Program-made: the position numbers and the translations under genes
Notes under the pieces: generated by a model
The model's database searches: none
What the model saw: only the letters and a program-made list of their open reading frames with translations
What the model was told of the DNA's origin: nothing
Part shown: positions 49,974 through 57,679 of the stretch, piece by piece
Position numbering within the stretch: position 1 is the stretch's first letter
How the letters are laid out: every line of letters starts with the position of its first letter
Assembly: GCF_002091675.1 (NCBI RefSeq)
Contig: NZ_BDAE01000020.1
Coordinates: forward strand, 1 to 64,000
DNA: 64,000 nt
Reading direction: 5' to 3'
From: Pseudomonas luteola NBRC 103146
GTDB taxonomy: Bacteria > Pseudomonadota > Gammaproteobacteria > Pseudomonadales > Pseudomonadaceae

Positions 49974-50555
49974 CTAATTTCGGGCGCGCATCCACTCGAA
50001 CGCTTGAGTAAGCGCCAGGCAATTCGATGGAAAGCAAAAGTCATGGCAGCCCTCTGGCGGCAAGGCATGCGGCTCTCTGAGCACGTTTGAAACCGTTATG
50101 TATGAGCAGGCGGCACCCTTACTATGCCGCTGAACAAAAAGCTCATCACCTACCTTCCAAGCGCTTACGCCCACATCAATGCGAAGCCGTAGCACGTCAC
50201 CACGCTCCCAGCCTTCCGGCGCTACGGCCTGGCCCGCCTCCACTGCATCTTCCTGCTGCGCGACCAACATAGCGCTAAGCGCTTCATCAAGGTCAGGCAT
50301 GGGCGCAGCAATAACGGCCTCTGCCGCCTCATCCTCTAGCAGCATCTCGATACGGCGCTTGATCGTATCGGCGGCCTCTCGTAGGTCCTTAATCCGGCCC
50401 TTTCCACCGCCACGCTGGCCAGGCAGAAGCAGCTTTTTGATTGCGTGCTGCGTCGCGCCGCTGGGGTCGTCCACATACATCTCACAGATGCGGTACACGT
50501 CAATGACGGACAGGTGCTCGACGCTATGAAAGTAATGCTGGTGCTTGCGAGTCAT
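49974..50555 (-). CDS. unknown protein, early region
   Basis: A 193-residue protein; its ATG shares a base with the previous stop (TAATG). Begins MTRKHQHYFHSVEHLSVIDVYRICEMYVDDPSG, with RGGGKGRIKDLREAADTIKRRIEMLLED and a C-terminal beta domain (GDVLRLRIDVGVSAWKVGDELFVQRH). Unknown. Confidence 0.5.
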   Translation of the reverse strand: MTRKHQHYFHSVEHLSVIDVYRICEMYVDDPSGATQHAIKKLLLPGQRGGGKGRIKDLREAADTIKRRIEMLLEDEAAEAVIAAPMPDLDEALSAMLVAQQEDAVEAGQAVAPEGWERGDVLRLRIDVGVSAWKVGDELFVQRHSKGAACSYITVSNVLREPHALPPEGCHDFCFPSNCLALTQAFEWMRARN

Positions 50556-51295
50556 TACGCAGCCTCCCCGCTGGAGATGCGCCACAGCTCAAGGGCCTGG
50601 CCGACGATGCGGGCCACGTCCTCGCTCGATGCAGTAGCAACGCGCGGCAGATTCTCGCGGGCTTCCTTGCGGCTGTAGAAGTAGGCCGTCTGCCGGTCGC
50701 TCTCAACGTCACGACGAGACACGACTACAGCGCCATGCGCCAGCGTAAAGCAGCACGGCTCGTCAGGCGTATGAATCACGCTTTCGCCAATGCGCAAGGT
50801 AACGGTGCGGACCTCATCCAGGCCGCAGAACACTTTGAAGCCGACAGGACTGTAGCCCGCCTCGTCCACCGTCGCCTCCTGGCGGGCATGGCCCAGGCCG
50901 CCCAGGTGCGCCACATACGTGGTATCGATAGCCTCGCCACTCAAAACCATGTGCTCATAGCCATAGCGGTGCGTCTGGATGCAGGCCGTGTTAGGCGCGC
51001 GGTCCTCGTTACTGCCAATGGTCAATACAACCTCGGGGCTCAGCAGCAGGCTCAGCATGCCTTGGTCGTGGAGCTGCCAGGTGTGCTGCTCGGCATTCTC
51101 CAGAATCTGGCGAATGTTCTGGCGCGTCACAGCCAGCATTAGCGGCACTAGGTAACGCTGGTCCTGGCGCTTACGCTTGGCGGCCTTCTTCTCGGCCTTG
51201 GTGGGCTTGGGCACGCGCGCGGGGCGTGCCGTAGTCTTGGGGGCAGGAGTGCTGGCAGTATCCAGCAGTGGAGCGGCGAGAGGCGTGCGGTTCAT
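50555..51295 (-). CDS. unknown protein, early region
   Basis: A 246-residue protein with AGGA upstream. Residues 10-50 are Pro/Lys/Arg-rich (KPTKAEKKAAKRKRQDQRYL); the body has HTWQLHDQGMLSLLLSPEVVLTIGSNEDRAPN and a beta region. The basic arm suggests nucleic acid binding. Not recognised. Confidence 0.5.
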   Translation of the reverse strand: MNRTPLAAPLLDTASTPAPKTTARPARVPKPTKAEKKAAKRKRQDQRYLVPLMLAVTRQNIRQILENAEQHTWQLHDQGMLSLLLSPEVVLTIGSNEDRAPNTACIQTHRYGYEHMVLSGEAIDTTYVAHLGGLGHARQEATVDEAGYSPVGFKVFCGLDEVRTVTLRIGESVIHTPDEPCCFTLAHGAVVVSRRDVESDRQTAYFYSRKEARENLPRVATASSEDVARIVGQALELWRISSGEAA

Positions 51296-51323
51296 ACGGC
51301 TTATCCTGAACAGAAAATAGGAT

Positions 51324-51788
51324 TTAAGCGGTCAACGGCTCGCGCGTAATCGGGTCAACAATGAACGGATGCGGCGCGGTCTTTGATCGGATGCCGCATG
51401 CTATCTGCTGGACGATGGTCATTTTTTCTAACTTTCCGAACCGGCGCTGATTTTCAAGCGCGGGGCGCATGGCTTCACGGCGGGCCGCTTTGCGCTCCTC
51501 CTCGGCGTCGCGGCAGAGCCTGGCAAAGGCCGAAAAGCCATCTGCATCCACCGCGCCAGGATCGGTCGGCATTGGATAGAGCGCGATATCGCCTATCTCA
51601 ATGGAAAGGGAGCGGCGCAGGTTCCTGATGCGCGCATCAAGCTCATACGCATATTCTTTGTCAACGCGACGGGCCTGCGCGGTATCGGCATAGCCTGAAT
51701 ATTGATGCGCTTTACTTGCGGCCTCAACTAACCGCGCAATTTCGGCCTCGGTCTCGGCGATCCGTTGGCCTATGGTGAGACTACTCAT
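51324..51788 (-). CDS. unknown protein, early region
   Basis: A 154-residue protein, AAGGTGA before the ATG. Helical, Arg/Ala/Glu-rich (ETEAEIARLVEAASKAHQ, DAEEERKAARREAMRPALENQRR). Not recognised. Confidence 0.5.
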   Translation of the reverse strand: MSSLTIGQRIAETEAEIARLVEAASKAHQYSGYADTAQARRVDKEYAYELDARIRNLRRSLSIEIGDIALYPMPTDPGAVDADGFSAFARLCRDAEEERKAARREAMRPALENQRRFGKLEKMTIVQQIACGIRSKTAPHPFIVDPITREPLTA

Positions 51789-51796
51789 ACGTCACC

Positions 51797-51985
51797 TTAA
51801 GGTTTATCAGTGTCCTGGCGGTGCTCGGCAAGCTCTAGTTCAAGCTGCTGTATATGCCGCTCCAGTCGTTCGGTTTTATCGGCGGCATTGAGCAGGTCTA
51901 ACAACTGCTCAGCCAGCCATACAACGCACTTCCCCGAATGTGCTTCTAGCTCCTTGCGAATACGCTCCCGCTCATCGCGCAGCAT
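51797..51985 (-). CDS. small coiled-coil protein
   Basis: A 62-residue, fully helical protein with heptad repeats (ERLERHIQQLELELAEHRQD) and an AAGGA site. Possibly a subunit of a larger complex. Not recognised. Confidence 0.45.
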   Translation of the reverse strand: MLRDERERIRKELEAHSGKCVVWLAEQLLDLLNAADKTERLERHIQQLELELAEHRQDTDKP

Positions 51986-51995
51986 GACGCTTTCC

Positions 51996-52577
51996 TTACT
52001 TGGCCGGACTGGCCTTGACTAATGGGCCGTCTTCTTTCTCGCCGCCGCTCTCCAGGTGCTTGAACATGGCGTCGCACTTCTCCTGGCCATGCTTCTCGAC
52101 GAACTCGCGTTGCTTGAAATTGGCCTCGATGCGCTTAACCTGGTTAAGGCTGCTAACTGCGTTTACCAGCTGGTCAAACTCGGTTATTTCCGCCTTTGTC
52201 CACATGGGCTTAAGGTCCAGGTCGTCAATGGCCTTGAGCGCAGCAGCAATCTGCTGAGCACTTAGCCTTTCGGGCTTGAGGCAGGCAAAGCGGGTGCGGT
52301 TGGCGCGCTCTTGCATTTGGGCCTGCACTTCATCCGTGACCGGCTGGATATGCCAATACTGATTAACGCCGACCTGCCCGCCATCCTTTAGGCGAAAGCG
52401 TGCGCCCTCAAGAGTTACGATCTGCGTAGCGGTTAAGCGCTCGACCGTATAAAGGGTCCAGGTCCGACCATTCCCATAGGCGACCTTATCGCCATACGAA
52501 AGCCCATGAATCCACGCCTGGTACTGCGCAGCCTCCTCGGCGCGCTTTGCTTGTTCTGCCTGATAATCAGCGTTCAT
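51996..52577 (-). CDS. unknown protein, early region
   Basis: A 193-residue protein with GGAG eight bases from the ATG. The N-terminal half contains a small beta barrel (DKVAYGNGRTWTLYTVERLTATQIVTLEGARFRLKDGGQVG), the rest is helical (AALKAIDDLDLKPMWTKAEITEFDQL). Not recognised. Confidence 0.5.
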   Translation of the reverse strand: MNADYQAEQAKRAEEAAQYQAWIHGLSYGDKVAYGNGRTWTLYTVERLTATQIVTLEGARFRLKDGGQVGVNQYWHIQPVTDEVQAQMQERANRTRFACLKPERLSAQQIAAALKAIDDLDLKPMWTKAEITEFDQLVNAVSSLNQVKRIEANFKQREFVEKHGQEKCDAMFKHLESGGEKEDGPLVKASPAK

Positions 52578-52579
52578 CG

Positions 52580-52795
52580 TTAGGGCTCCAGGTTGAAGGT
52601 TTGGCAGAAGTAGCGCCAGAAAATAGGGTGCATTTCACTCTCGCCGCTTTCGTAGTTTTGCCACTGGCGCAGCGATACCCGAATGACATTGGCGGCCTCG
52701 GTCTGAGAATAACCGACCGCCTTTCGGGCCTCTAAAACCTCATCTTTCGTGGGCCGCTTGGTAGGCCCAACAATAGGGATTCGTTTTTTTGCCAT
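52580..52795 (-). CDS. Cro-like/XRE regulator
   Basis: A 71-residue protein MAKKRIPIVGPTKRPTKDEVLEARKAVGYSQTEAANVIRVSLRQWQNYESGESEMHPIFWRYF. It has the XRE/HipB helix-turn-helix: SQTEAANVIRVSLRQWQNYESG. It is small enough to be a repressor or antirepressor of the early region and lies just downstream of a leader with many operator-like sites. Confidence 0.75.
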   Translation of the reverse strand: MAKKRIPIVGPTKRPTKDEVLEARKAVGYSQTEAANVIRVSLRQWQNYESGESEMHPIFWRYFCQTFNLEP

Positions 52796-52892
52796 AACTC
52801 CTAGCTCATGCGAAACAATTTCATGCCAGACGCGGCAAATATACGCAATATCTTCGCAAACGGCCAAAGGCTTTGCAAGCGTCTGATACAGG

Positions 52893-52919
52893 AATTGAGA
52901 GGGAGATGCCGCCCGCGAC
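52893..52919 (-). terminator. GC-rich hairpin after the ParA partner gene
   Basis: On the minus strand GCCGCCTGCCCG, loop TCG, CGGGCGGC form a strong stem with a one-base bulge, about 20-40 bases after the stop at 52939. No T run. It could end or protect the par transcript before the XRE gene. Confidence 0.4.
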
Positions 52920-52938
52920 GGGCAGGCGGCAGAGGGGC

Positions 52939-53256
52939 TTACTTGTCGGAGGATTGCAGCCGGTCTAGGAACTCACGGCAGGCGACGCGGATAACGGAAT
53001 TGCGGCTGTATTTGGTGCCCGTCTTGCGGCTCATGATCTCGGCGGCCTCGTCCAGCTCCAGCACCATGCTGGTTTCCAGAACGGGCGTGACGCGCTCGGT
53101 TCCGGCCTTGGTCTTAGGCTGGCGCACTGGCGCTTTTGGGGCTTCCTTTTCCGGCTCGGTAAAGGCAGGCTCGGCTCCTTTTCGGAATGCCTGAGTGGCC
53201 TGCTCCAGGCTTACCGCATCATCTGGCGGCAGATGGCTTGGGCGTGCTTTTTTCAT
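52939..53256 (-). CDS. ParA partner, small DNA-binding protein
   Basis: A 105-residue protein coupled to ParA by ATGA. The N-terminus is disordered and Pro/Lys-rich (residues 1-60), and the C-terminal 45 residues (SMVLELDEAAEIMSRKTGTKYSRNSVIRVACREFLDRLQ) fit the ribbon-helix-helix fold, with the strand ahead of two helices. This is the layout of ParG/Omega-type centromere-binding proteins of type Ib partition systems. It would bind operator/centromere DNA and stimulate ParA. Confidence 0.65.
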   Translation of the reverse strand: MKKARPSHLPPDDAVSLEQATQAFRKGAEPAFTEPEKEAPKAPVRQPKTKAGTERVTPVLETSMVLELDEAAEIMSRKTGTKYSRNSVIRVACREFLDRLQSSDK

Positions 53257-53975
53257 GACGGTTTTACTTCCTCTGTTTCATCGATACGCGGCGGTATTAC
53301 GTTCTCGAAGATGGCCGCCATTAACGTGCGCAGCTCCTCGCACGCCTTCTCGTCACGCTCGGCCTTGGGCATCTCCTCAACGGAAAGGCCCATTGCCGCC
53401 GATAGCGCAAATGACTTGCGGTCAACCAAGGGGGCTTCGAGATACGGCAGCGTCTCAAAATGATCGATGGCTTCTATGGTGGATAGGTTGTCGCTGGTGT
53501 GCTTGCCCTTAATTAGCGGGTCAGCTTTGCTGAGAATGCAGTAGGTCGTGACGGGCGAGCGATTGGCCATGACGCGCGAACGGTTGGCGTCCTGAATGAG
53601 TTGGCTCATGCGGCCCAGCGCCCAGCTATCGAACGCGCGTGGATGAACCGGCACCAGCAGCACGTCAGCCAGTACCAGGGCCGAACGCAGGGCCTCGGAG
53701 TCGAAACCACCCACGTCCATCACCACATCGTCGTACAATGCGCCTTGGTTGGCGACCTGGTGAAAGAACTCATCGCCATGCGGCAGATGCGCGCCCATCA
53801 CGACAGGCTCGATACCGGCCCGCATACGCACCGTTGTGGCGTTGCTGCTGGTCTTTTGCGGGTCTCCGTCCGCTAGCAGTACCTTGCGACCAATACGCGC
53901 GCGTTCTATCGATATCTGAACGCTTATCATCGTTTTGCCTACGCCGCCCTTCGGGTTCGCTACTGCAATTTTCAT
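53253..53975 (-). CDS. parA: ParA-family partition ATPase
   Basis: A 240-residue protein with AAGGA six bases before the ATG. Deviant Walker A PKGGVGKT at residues 8-15; Walker A' in DVVMDVGGFDSEALRSALVLAD (about 82-104); Walker B-type LLVPVHPRAFDSW. Length fits type Ib ParA proteins. With its partner it moves the phage-plasmid copies apart before division. A variant of the 13-bp palindrome is inside it (53407). TGCTAGCA palindromes lie directly upstream. Confidence 0.85.
   Translation of the reverse strand: MKIAVANPKGGVGKTMISVQISIERARIGRKVLLADGDPQKTSSNATTVRMRAGIEPVVMGAHLPHGDEFFHQVANQGALYDDVVMDVGGFDSEALRSALVLADVLLVPVHPRAFDSWALGRMSQLIQDANRSRVMANRSPVTTYCILSKADPLIKGKHTSDNLSTIEAIDHFETLPYLEAPLVDRKSFALSAAMGLSVEEMPKAERDEKACEELRTLMAAIFENVIPPRIDETEEVKPS
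53407..53419. repeat. 13-bp palindrome variant GCAAATGACTTGC
   Basis: One-base variant inside the parA gene. Confidence 0.6.
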
Positions 53976-53996
53976 CGTCTGTCCTTACGTTCTAGT

Positions 53997-54060
53997 TGGT
54001 ATCAGCCTGCTAGCGTACAGCACGCGCTCTGCTGCCGTCCTGCTAGCAGGGTGCTGTATT
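53997..54060. promoter_or_regulatory. parA leader with TGCTAGCG and TGCTAGCA palindromes
   Basis: TGCTAGCG at 54008-54015, TGCTAGCA at 54041-54048 followed by GGGTGCTG, and GGTATCA at 53999-54005. On the minus strand AGGCTGATACCA begins 20 bases before the parA start. A candidate operator or centromere for the ParA partner. Confidence 0.5.
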
Positions 54061-54447
54061 TCACACGGTTGTGTTGAACTTGCCAAGCATCGGCGATAGC
54101 GGGGCCATCATTGCCTTGTGCAAGTCTTCCGCGATGCGGGCCTGCTGGAACTCAATCAGGGCTTCGAATACCTCGGCCAGCGCCTCATTAGACGTCAGGC
54201 TCTGAGCCAAGTAGGCGCGGTAGGCAGCCTGTACTAGGGTGTTATTAGGATATGCGCCAGCCAGGTTCGACAGTAGGCGCGTGCTATCGCGGTCGTTACC
54301 GGCCCGCATGAAGTCACCACAGCGCACCACTGACACGCCGTCGCGATCCCTGGCAATGACCGGCATGGCCTCAAACGGCAGGTGCGAGCAGTTACGCAAA
54401 GCATGGGCGCACGTCACGCACATGCTGCCCTTTGGTCTGTGTTTCAT
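54061..54447 (-). CDS. small zinc-binding phage protein
   Basis: A 128-residue protein starting MKHRPKGSMCVTCAHALRNCSHLPFEAMPVIARDRDGVSVVRCGDF. CxxC plus two further Cys suggest a zinc site; I recognise this N-terminal pattern (CxxCxHxxxxCSxLxFxxMPVI) from many phage genomes without known function. Helical C-terminal half. Confidence 0.6.
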   Translation of the reverse strand: MKHRPKGSMCVTCAHALRNCSHLPFEAMPVIARDRDGVSVVRCGDFMRAGNDRDSTRLLSNLAGAYPNNTLVQAAYRAYLAQSLTSNEALAEVFEALIEFQQARIAEDLHKAMMAPLSPMLGKFNTTV

Positions 54448-54448
54448 G

Positions 54449-54943
54449 CTACCGACTCCCCTTCGCTTTGAATGCCTCGTCCAGTACGGCAAGCACAATC
54501 TCTACGCCATTGCTATCGGTCGCATCATGGGCAAAGTTCTTTAGCGCCTCATGAACGGCAGGCAGATTGGCGATGCGCTCGGCCTCGGCCCAATCAGGGG
54601 CGTTACCACGCTCGGGCCGCCTGTAAATGGTCGCCCCAAGCGCCAGCGCCTCTACTCCAGCAAGGGGAGCCGTCTTGCCTCGGTTTGCAAGCGCTTCCAG
54701 CAGGTCTAACAAAGCGCGCTGACGGTTTAAATCAAGACTGTCCTCTGTAAAGCGACTCACCTCGATACCGGACGGCTTGTGTACCAGGCGAACGCCCTTT
54801 CTCGGCCCAGGGCGAAGCGCGCTCTCATTTACCGCATCAAAAACGTGTACCTCTACGTCGCCTTGCGGAAAGGCGATGGAGCCGCCTGGCATGGTCAGTG
54901 CCTCCGGCCCAAAATCAACCGGCTTGCCTGTTTCTTCGGTCAT
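54449..54943 (-). CDS. degenerate release-factor-like protein
   Basis: A 164-residue protein. Residues about 42-90 (ALRPGPRKGVRLVHKPSGIEVSRFTEDSLDLNRQRALLDLLEAL) align in outline with the class I release factor domain: the pattern VRLTHxPTGI and NRxxAL are kept, but the GGQ tripeptide that releases the peptide chain is replaced by PRK. The protein therefore should not act as a release factor; it might bind ribosomes or RNA. The match is of moderate strength. Coupled by ATGA to the gene above. Confidence 0.45.
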   Translation of the reverse strand: MTEETGKPVDFGPEALTMPGGSIAFPQGDVEVHVFDAVNESALRPGPRKGVRLVHKPSGIEVSRFTEDSLDLNRQRALLDLLEALANRGKTAPLAGVEALALGATIYRRPERGNAPDWAEAERIANLPAVHEALKNFAHDATDSNGVEIVLAVLDEAFKAKGSR

Positions 54944-55239
54944 GCTACTTGCTCCCCTGTATCGCCTAGCGCGCGGGTAGCCTGGCGGCGCTGCTTGGCT
55001 TCGTCTAGTGAAGTTTTCTTGAATGGCTCGATGCGCTCAATCTTGAATTGCTTGCCGTACTTGGGGTGCTTTTCCCATGCGCCGAACAAGGTCAGCTCTA
55101 CGGTTTTACGTGGAGCTGGCGCGTTCTTACCCTCGAATACGGCAGTAAAGAATTTAGGCCCATTGGCGCGGGCTTTGTAGAGCGAATACGTGGCGTCAGC
55201 GTTCTGATAAAAGCGGTCAGTCAGCTTGCAGATAATCAT
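54940..55239 (-). CDS. lone RecD2-type N-terminal OB domain
   Basis: A 99-residue protein starting MIICKLTDRFYQNADATYSLYKARANG. The part VELTLFGAWEKHPKYGKQFKIERIEP matches the N-terminal domain of RecD2-type helicases (consensus GxWxxHPKYGxQFxVE), but no helicase follows; the gene ends at 54940. Related small proteins occur in phages. It may interfere with or help RecD2 or bind DNA by itself. A GTG at 55311 would extend it into operator sequence and was rejected. Confidence 0.65.
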   Translation of the reverse strand: MIICKLTDRFYQNADATYSLYKARANGPKFFTAVFEGKNAPAPRKTVELTLFGAWEKHPKYGKQFKIERIEPFKKTSLDEAKQRRQATRALGDTGEQVA

Positions 55240-55290
55240 ATCCACGGTCGGGCAGTCCTCTGGCTGGAAGTGCCCAGACAATAGCACATT

Positions 55291-55310
55291 GCGCCAGCAG
55301 GGTGCTAGCA
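55291..55310. repeat. inverted composite: CCAGCAGGGTGCTAGCA
   Basis: TGCTAGCA palindrome at 55303-55310 preceded by AGCAGGG, similar to 54041. It lies between the thymidylate-synthase side genes and the RecD2-type domain gene. Confidence 0.5.
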
Positions 55311-55341
55311 CAGTGCATACAGAGTGCTAACGGTATGCAGG

Positions 55342-55467
55342 CTAAGCGCTAGCGCCTAAATCAGCCTCGGCGGCGTGTATCAGGATCGTGTAATAGGCCA
55401 TTGCAGGCCGGTCGTTCAGGGCGCGGTAGTAGCGGCGGGCACGGTACAGCTTGAGCAGTTCGGACAT
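55342..55467 (-). CDS. small 41-residue protein
   Basis: A short reading frame MSELLKLYRARRYYRALNDRPA then MAYYTILIHAAEADLGASA with a GGAG ribosome binding site seven bases before its ATG. It fills the otherwise empty gap between thyA and the RecD2-domain gene. Amphipathic, Tyr- and Arg-rich, no transmembrane segment. Function unknown. Confidence 0.6.
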   Translation of the reverse strand: MSELLKLYRARRYYRALNDRPAMAYYTILIHAAEADLGASA

Positions 55468-55510
55468 GGCGGGCTCCAGGTGAGTCCGCCAAGCGTAGGG
55501 GAGGCAGGCA

Positions 55511-55533
55511 AGCGCCAGCGCGGGCGCTTTCCC
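55511..55533 (-). terminator. hairpin with GGGAAAG after thymidylate synthase
   Basis: GGGAAAG begins one base after the stop at 55535; AGCGCC/GGCGCT pair around AGCGCG. No T tract follows. Confidence 0.45.
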
Positions 55534-55534
55534 G

Positions 55535-56491
55535 TTATACGGCTACTGGCGCTTTGATGGCGGGGTGAGGGTCATAGCCGGTCAAAGTGAAGTCGTCGAA
55601 CGTATAGTCGAACAGGCTTTTAACGCTCGGGTTTAGCGTCATCTTGGGCAGCGGCTTGGGCTCTCGCTTAAGCTGCGTTTCGACCTGCTGGATATGGTTG
55701 GCATACAGATGAACGTCACCACCCGTCCAGATGAACTCACCTGGCGCGTGCCCCGTCTGAGCGGCCACCATCATCGTCAGGAGCGCGTAGGAGGCGATAT
55801 TGAACGGAACCCCAAGGAAGGTATCGGCAGAGCGCTGATAGAGCTGGCAGGACAGCACACGACGCGGTACGCCATGCTCATCCAGGTAGGCAGCAACAGG
55901 GCCGTCAGGCGTTACCCAATCGGTCGCGATCCATCCGCGCTCATGACAGGCGTCAGTAGAGAAGTCGATACCAGGATAAAGACTCTTGTCGTCCGATACC
56001 TTAAGGCGCTGGCCTACGCTCATCTCACGGCTGTAAAACTGGAACAGGGCATGACATGGCGGCAGGGCCATCTCATCCACCAGGGCAGGGTTCCAGGCCG
56101 ATACGATCAAGCGGCGCGAATCAGGGTTGGCCTTTATCTGCTCGATGACGTTGGTAATCTGATCGATACTGCGCCCATCTGGCGCTGGCCAGCTGCGCCA
56201 CTGGTAGCCGTAGACCGGCCCAAGGTTGCCGTTCTCGTCGGCCCACTCATCCCATATCGAAACGCCGTTCTCCTTGAGGTACGCGATATTGGTATCGCCA
56301 CGCAGGAACCACAGCAGCTCATGAATGATAGAGCGCACGTGACACGCCTTGGTTGTGACCAGGGGGAAGCCTTCCGCTAGGTCGAAACGCATCTGATAGC
56401 CGAACACGCTATAGGTGCCCGTTCCGGTGCGGTCGTCTTTGAACGCGCCCTTTTCGTAAATGTGGCTTAACAGGTCAAGGTACTGCTTCAT
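55535..56491 (-). CDS. thyA: thymidylate synthase with a ~55-residue insertion
   Basis: A 318-residue protein with an AAGGA site. ThyA motifs: [61 protein letters not shown], catalytic Cys 146 in [10 protein letters not shown], and [25 protein letters not shown], plus [12 protein letters not shown]. Compared with the 264-residue E. coli enzyme, about 55 extra residues lie between FQFY and LSCQLY. It makes dTMP from dUMP and methylene-THF, supplying DNA precursors. Confidence 0.95.
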   Translation of the reverse strand: MKQYLDLLSHIYEKGAFKDDRTGTGTYSVFGYQMRFDLAEGFPLVTTKACHVRSIIHELLWFLRGDTNIAYLKENGVSIWDEWADENGNLGPVYGYQWRSWPAPDGRSIDQITNVIEQIKANPDSRRLIVSAWNPALVDEMALPPCHALFQFYSREMSVGQRLKVSDDKSLYPGIDFSTDACHERGWIATDWVTPDGPVAAYLDEHGVPRRVLSCQLYQRSADTFLGVPFNIASYALLTMMVAAQTGHAPGEFIWTGGDVHLYANHIQQVETQLKREPKPLPKMTLNPSVKSLFDYTFDDFTLTGYDPHPAIKAPVAV

Positions 56492-56494
56492 GGT

Positions 56495-56911
56495 CTATTC
56501 CTTGGGCTCGATTAGCTTGCGTAGAGCTTCGATATCCTCGTAAAGCTCGTGCGCGACGTTTCGACCGTTCACATGGTCGCGATAGGTCTCCGTAAGGTTG
56601 CCTTCGATATGGCTATCAATGGCCTGGCGCAAACCATTCAGCTCCTTGGTTAGCCGCTCATAGCGCTGGTCTCGGATTAGGATGGACTCCTTCGCAGCGC
56701 TTAGCCTGCCTTCTGCTGTAATGGCACGAAGGCGCATATCGTCCAGCTCCTGCGCAAGGTCAGAACTCTTAGCAACCAGGTCACTTATGCGCTCAGCGCC
56801 TTGCGCTATTTGTTCGCACAGCGACTGATTTTCTTCCTCCAGTCGCTTAACCTCGCCCGCTTGCAGCTCCTGCCCGTCGGCATAGCCTTCGTCGTATATC
56901 TTTTGATTCAT
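56495..56911 (-). CDS. coiled-coil protein, unknown
   Basis: A 138-residue protein, almost entirely helical with heptad repeats (VKRLEEENQSLCEQIAQGAERISDLVAKSSDLAQELDDMRLR). Starts MNQKIYDEGYADGQEL. Weak ribosome binding site. Unknown function. Confidence 0.5.
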   Translation of the reverse strand: MNQKIYDEGYADGQELQAGEVKRLEEENQSLCEQIAQGAERISDLVAKSSDLAQELDDMRLRAITAEGRLSAAKESILIRDQRYERLTKELNGLRQAIDSHIEGNLTETYRDHVNGRNVAHELYEDIEALRKLIEPKE

Positions 56912-56929
56912 AGTGCTATCTTAGTGCTC

Positions 56930-56942
56930 GCAAGTGGCTTGC
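56930..56942. repeat. 13-bp palindrome variant GCAAGTGGCTTGC, intergenic
   Basis: Between the 56495 gene start and the TGCTAGC-containing spacer at 56943. Confidence 0.6.
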
Positions 56943-56965
56943 TTAGTGGTATCAGTCTGCTAGCT
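56943..56965. promoter_or_regulatory. TTAGTGGTATCAGTCTGCTAGCT operator-like site
   Basis: GGTATCA with TGCTAGCT shortly after, the same pair seen at 53999-54015 and 57684-57702. On the minus strand AGACTGATACCA precedes the 56911 gene. Confidence 0.45.
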
Positions 56966-57635
56966 TTCTCATGCGCTTGGCAAAGTCGCCAGGGTAGCGA
57001 TAGAACAAGCGGCGAGCGCCCTCGGTTTCTCGGTAGACGGCCAGCATCGTCATGCCTTCTTCGCGGGCCTCGCCTGCCGGTATCGCATCGCCTAGCAACT
57101 CATAGGAGCCACCTTTGCCGATACACTCAAAGCGCTTGAGGTTTGCACCAGACAGCTGGCGCAAGTCACTGGCTTGGATCATGACCGGACAGGCCAGGCT
57201 CTCAAGATGGTCCGTGCCGTCGCCTTGCCAGGCCCAAAACTCTTTATTGGCCTGAGCAATAGCCAGGTCGTATGCCTTGCGGTGTCGCGCCACCTCATTC
57301 TCTAGCGTCTCGACAGTGTCGCGGTGCTTGCGCTGGTGGAGCTTGGCGCGGGTATGGCTTTTTTCCAGGTTGATGATTAGGGCGTGCATAGAATCAACGG
57401 CAAACGGGTCTAGCCTCACCTGCGGAAGTAGCCGCTTAACGGCTGCGTTAAGCGCATCCGCTGCCACCATAAAGTCATTAACGGCTTCGCTTGCCGGATC
57501 GATGCGCGACGCCTGGCCATCAGCGAAGCCCTTGGCATAGATGGCATTAAGCATGTCGTGCAGGTCGCACGACTCTGCCAGGAAGGTGCGGCATTCTTCA
57601 TCCGACAGCGTCGGAGCAGGACTCTTATCAGTCAT
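56952..57635 (-). CDS. unknown protein, early region
   Basis: A 227-residue protein from the ATG at 57635 (AAAGG eight bases upstream). N-terminal part MTDKSPAPTLSDEECRTFLAESCDLHDMLNAIYAKGFADGQASRIDPASE, then a long helical region (HALIINLEKSHTRAKLHQRKHRDTVETLENEVARHRKAYD). Unknown. Confidence 0.5.
   Translation of the reverse strand: MTDKSPAPTLSDEECRTFLAESCDLHDMLNAIYAKGFADGQASRIDPASEAVNDFMVAADALNAAVKRLLPQVRLDPFAVDSMHALIINLEKSHTRAKLHQRKHRDTVETLENEVARHRKAYDLAIAQANKEFWAWQGDGTDHLESLACPVMIQASDLRQLSGANLKRFECIGKGGSYELLGDAIPAGEAREEGMTMLAVYRETEGARRLFYRYPGDFAKRMRKLAD
57161..57173. repeat. 13-bp palindrome variant GCAAGTCACTGGC
   Basis: Variant with a changed right arm, inside the 56952 gene. The weakest member of the set. 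Confidence 0.4.
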
Positions 57636-57679
57636 GGCGGGAACCTTTGAGGAAGAATGACCGGCACCACTGCGGTGCC

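Noticed and set aside
55154-55211. RecD2 domain gene as a frameshifted full helicase
   Set aside because: The following frames contain no helicase motifs; the next gene is unrelated and coupled by ATGA.
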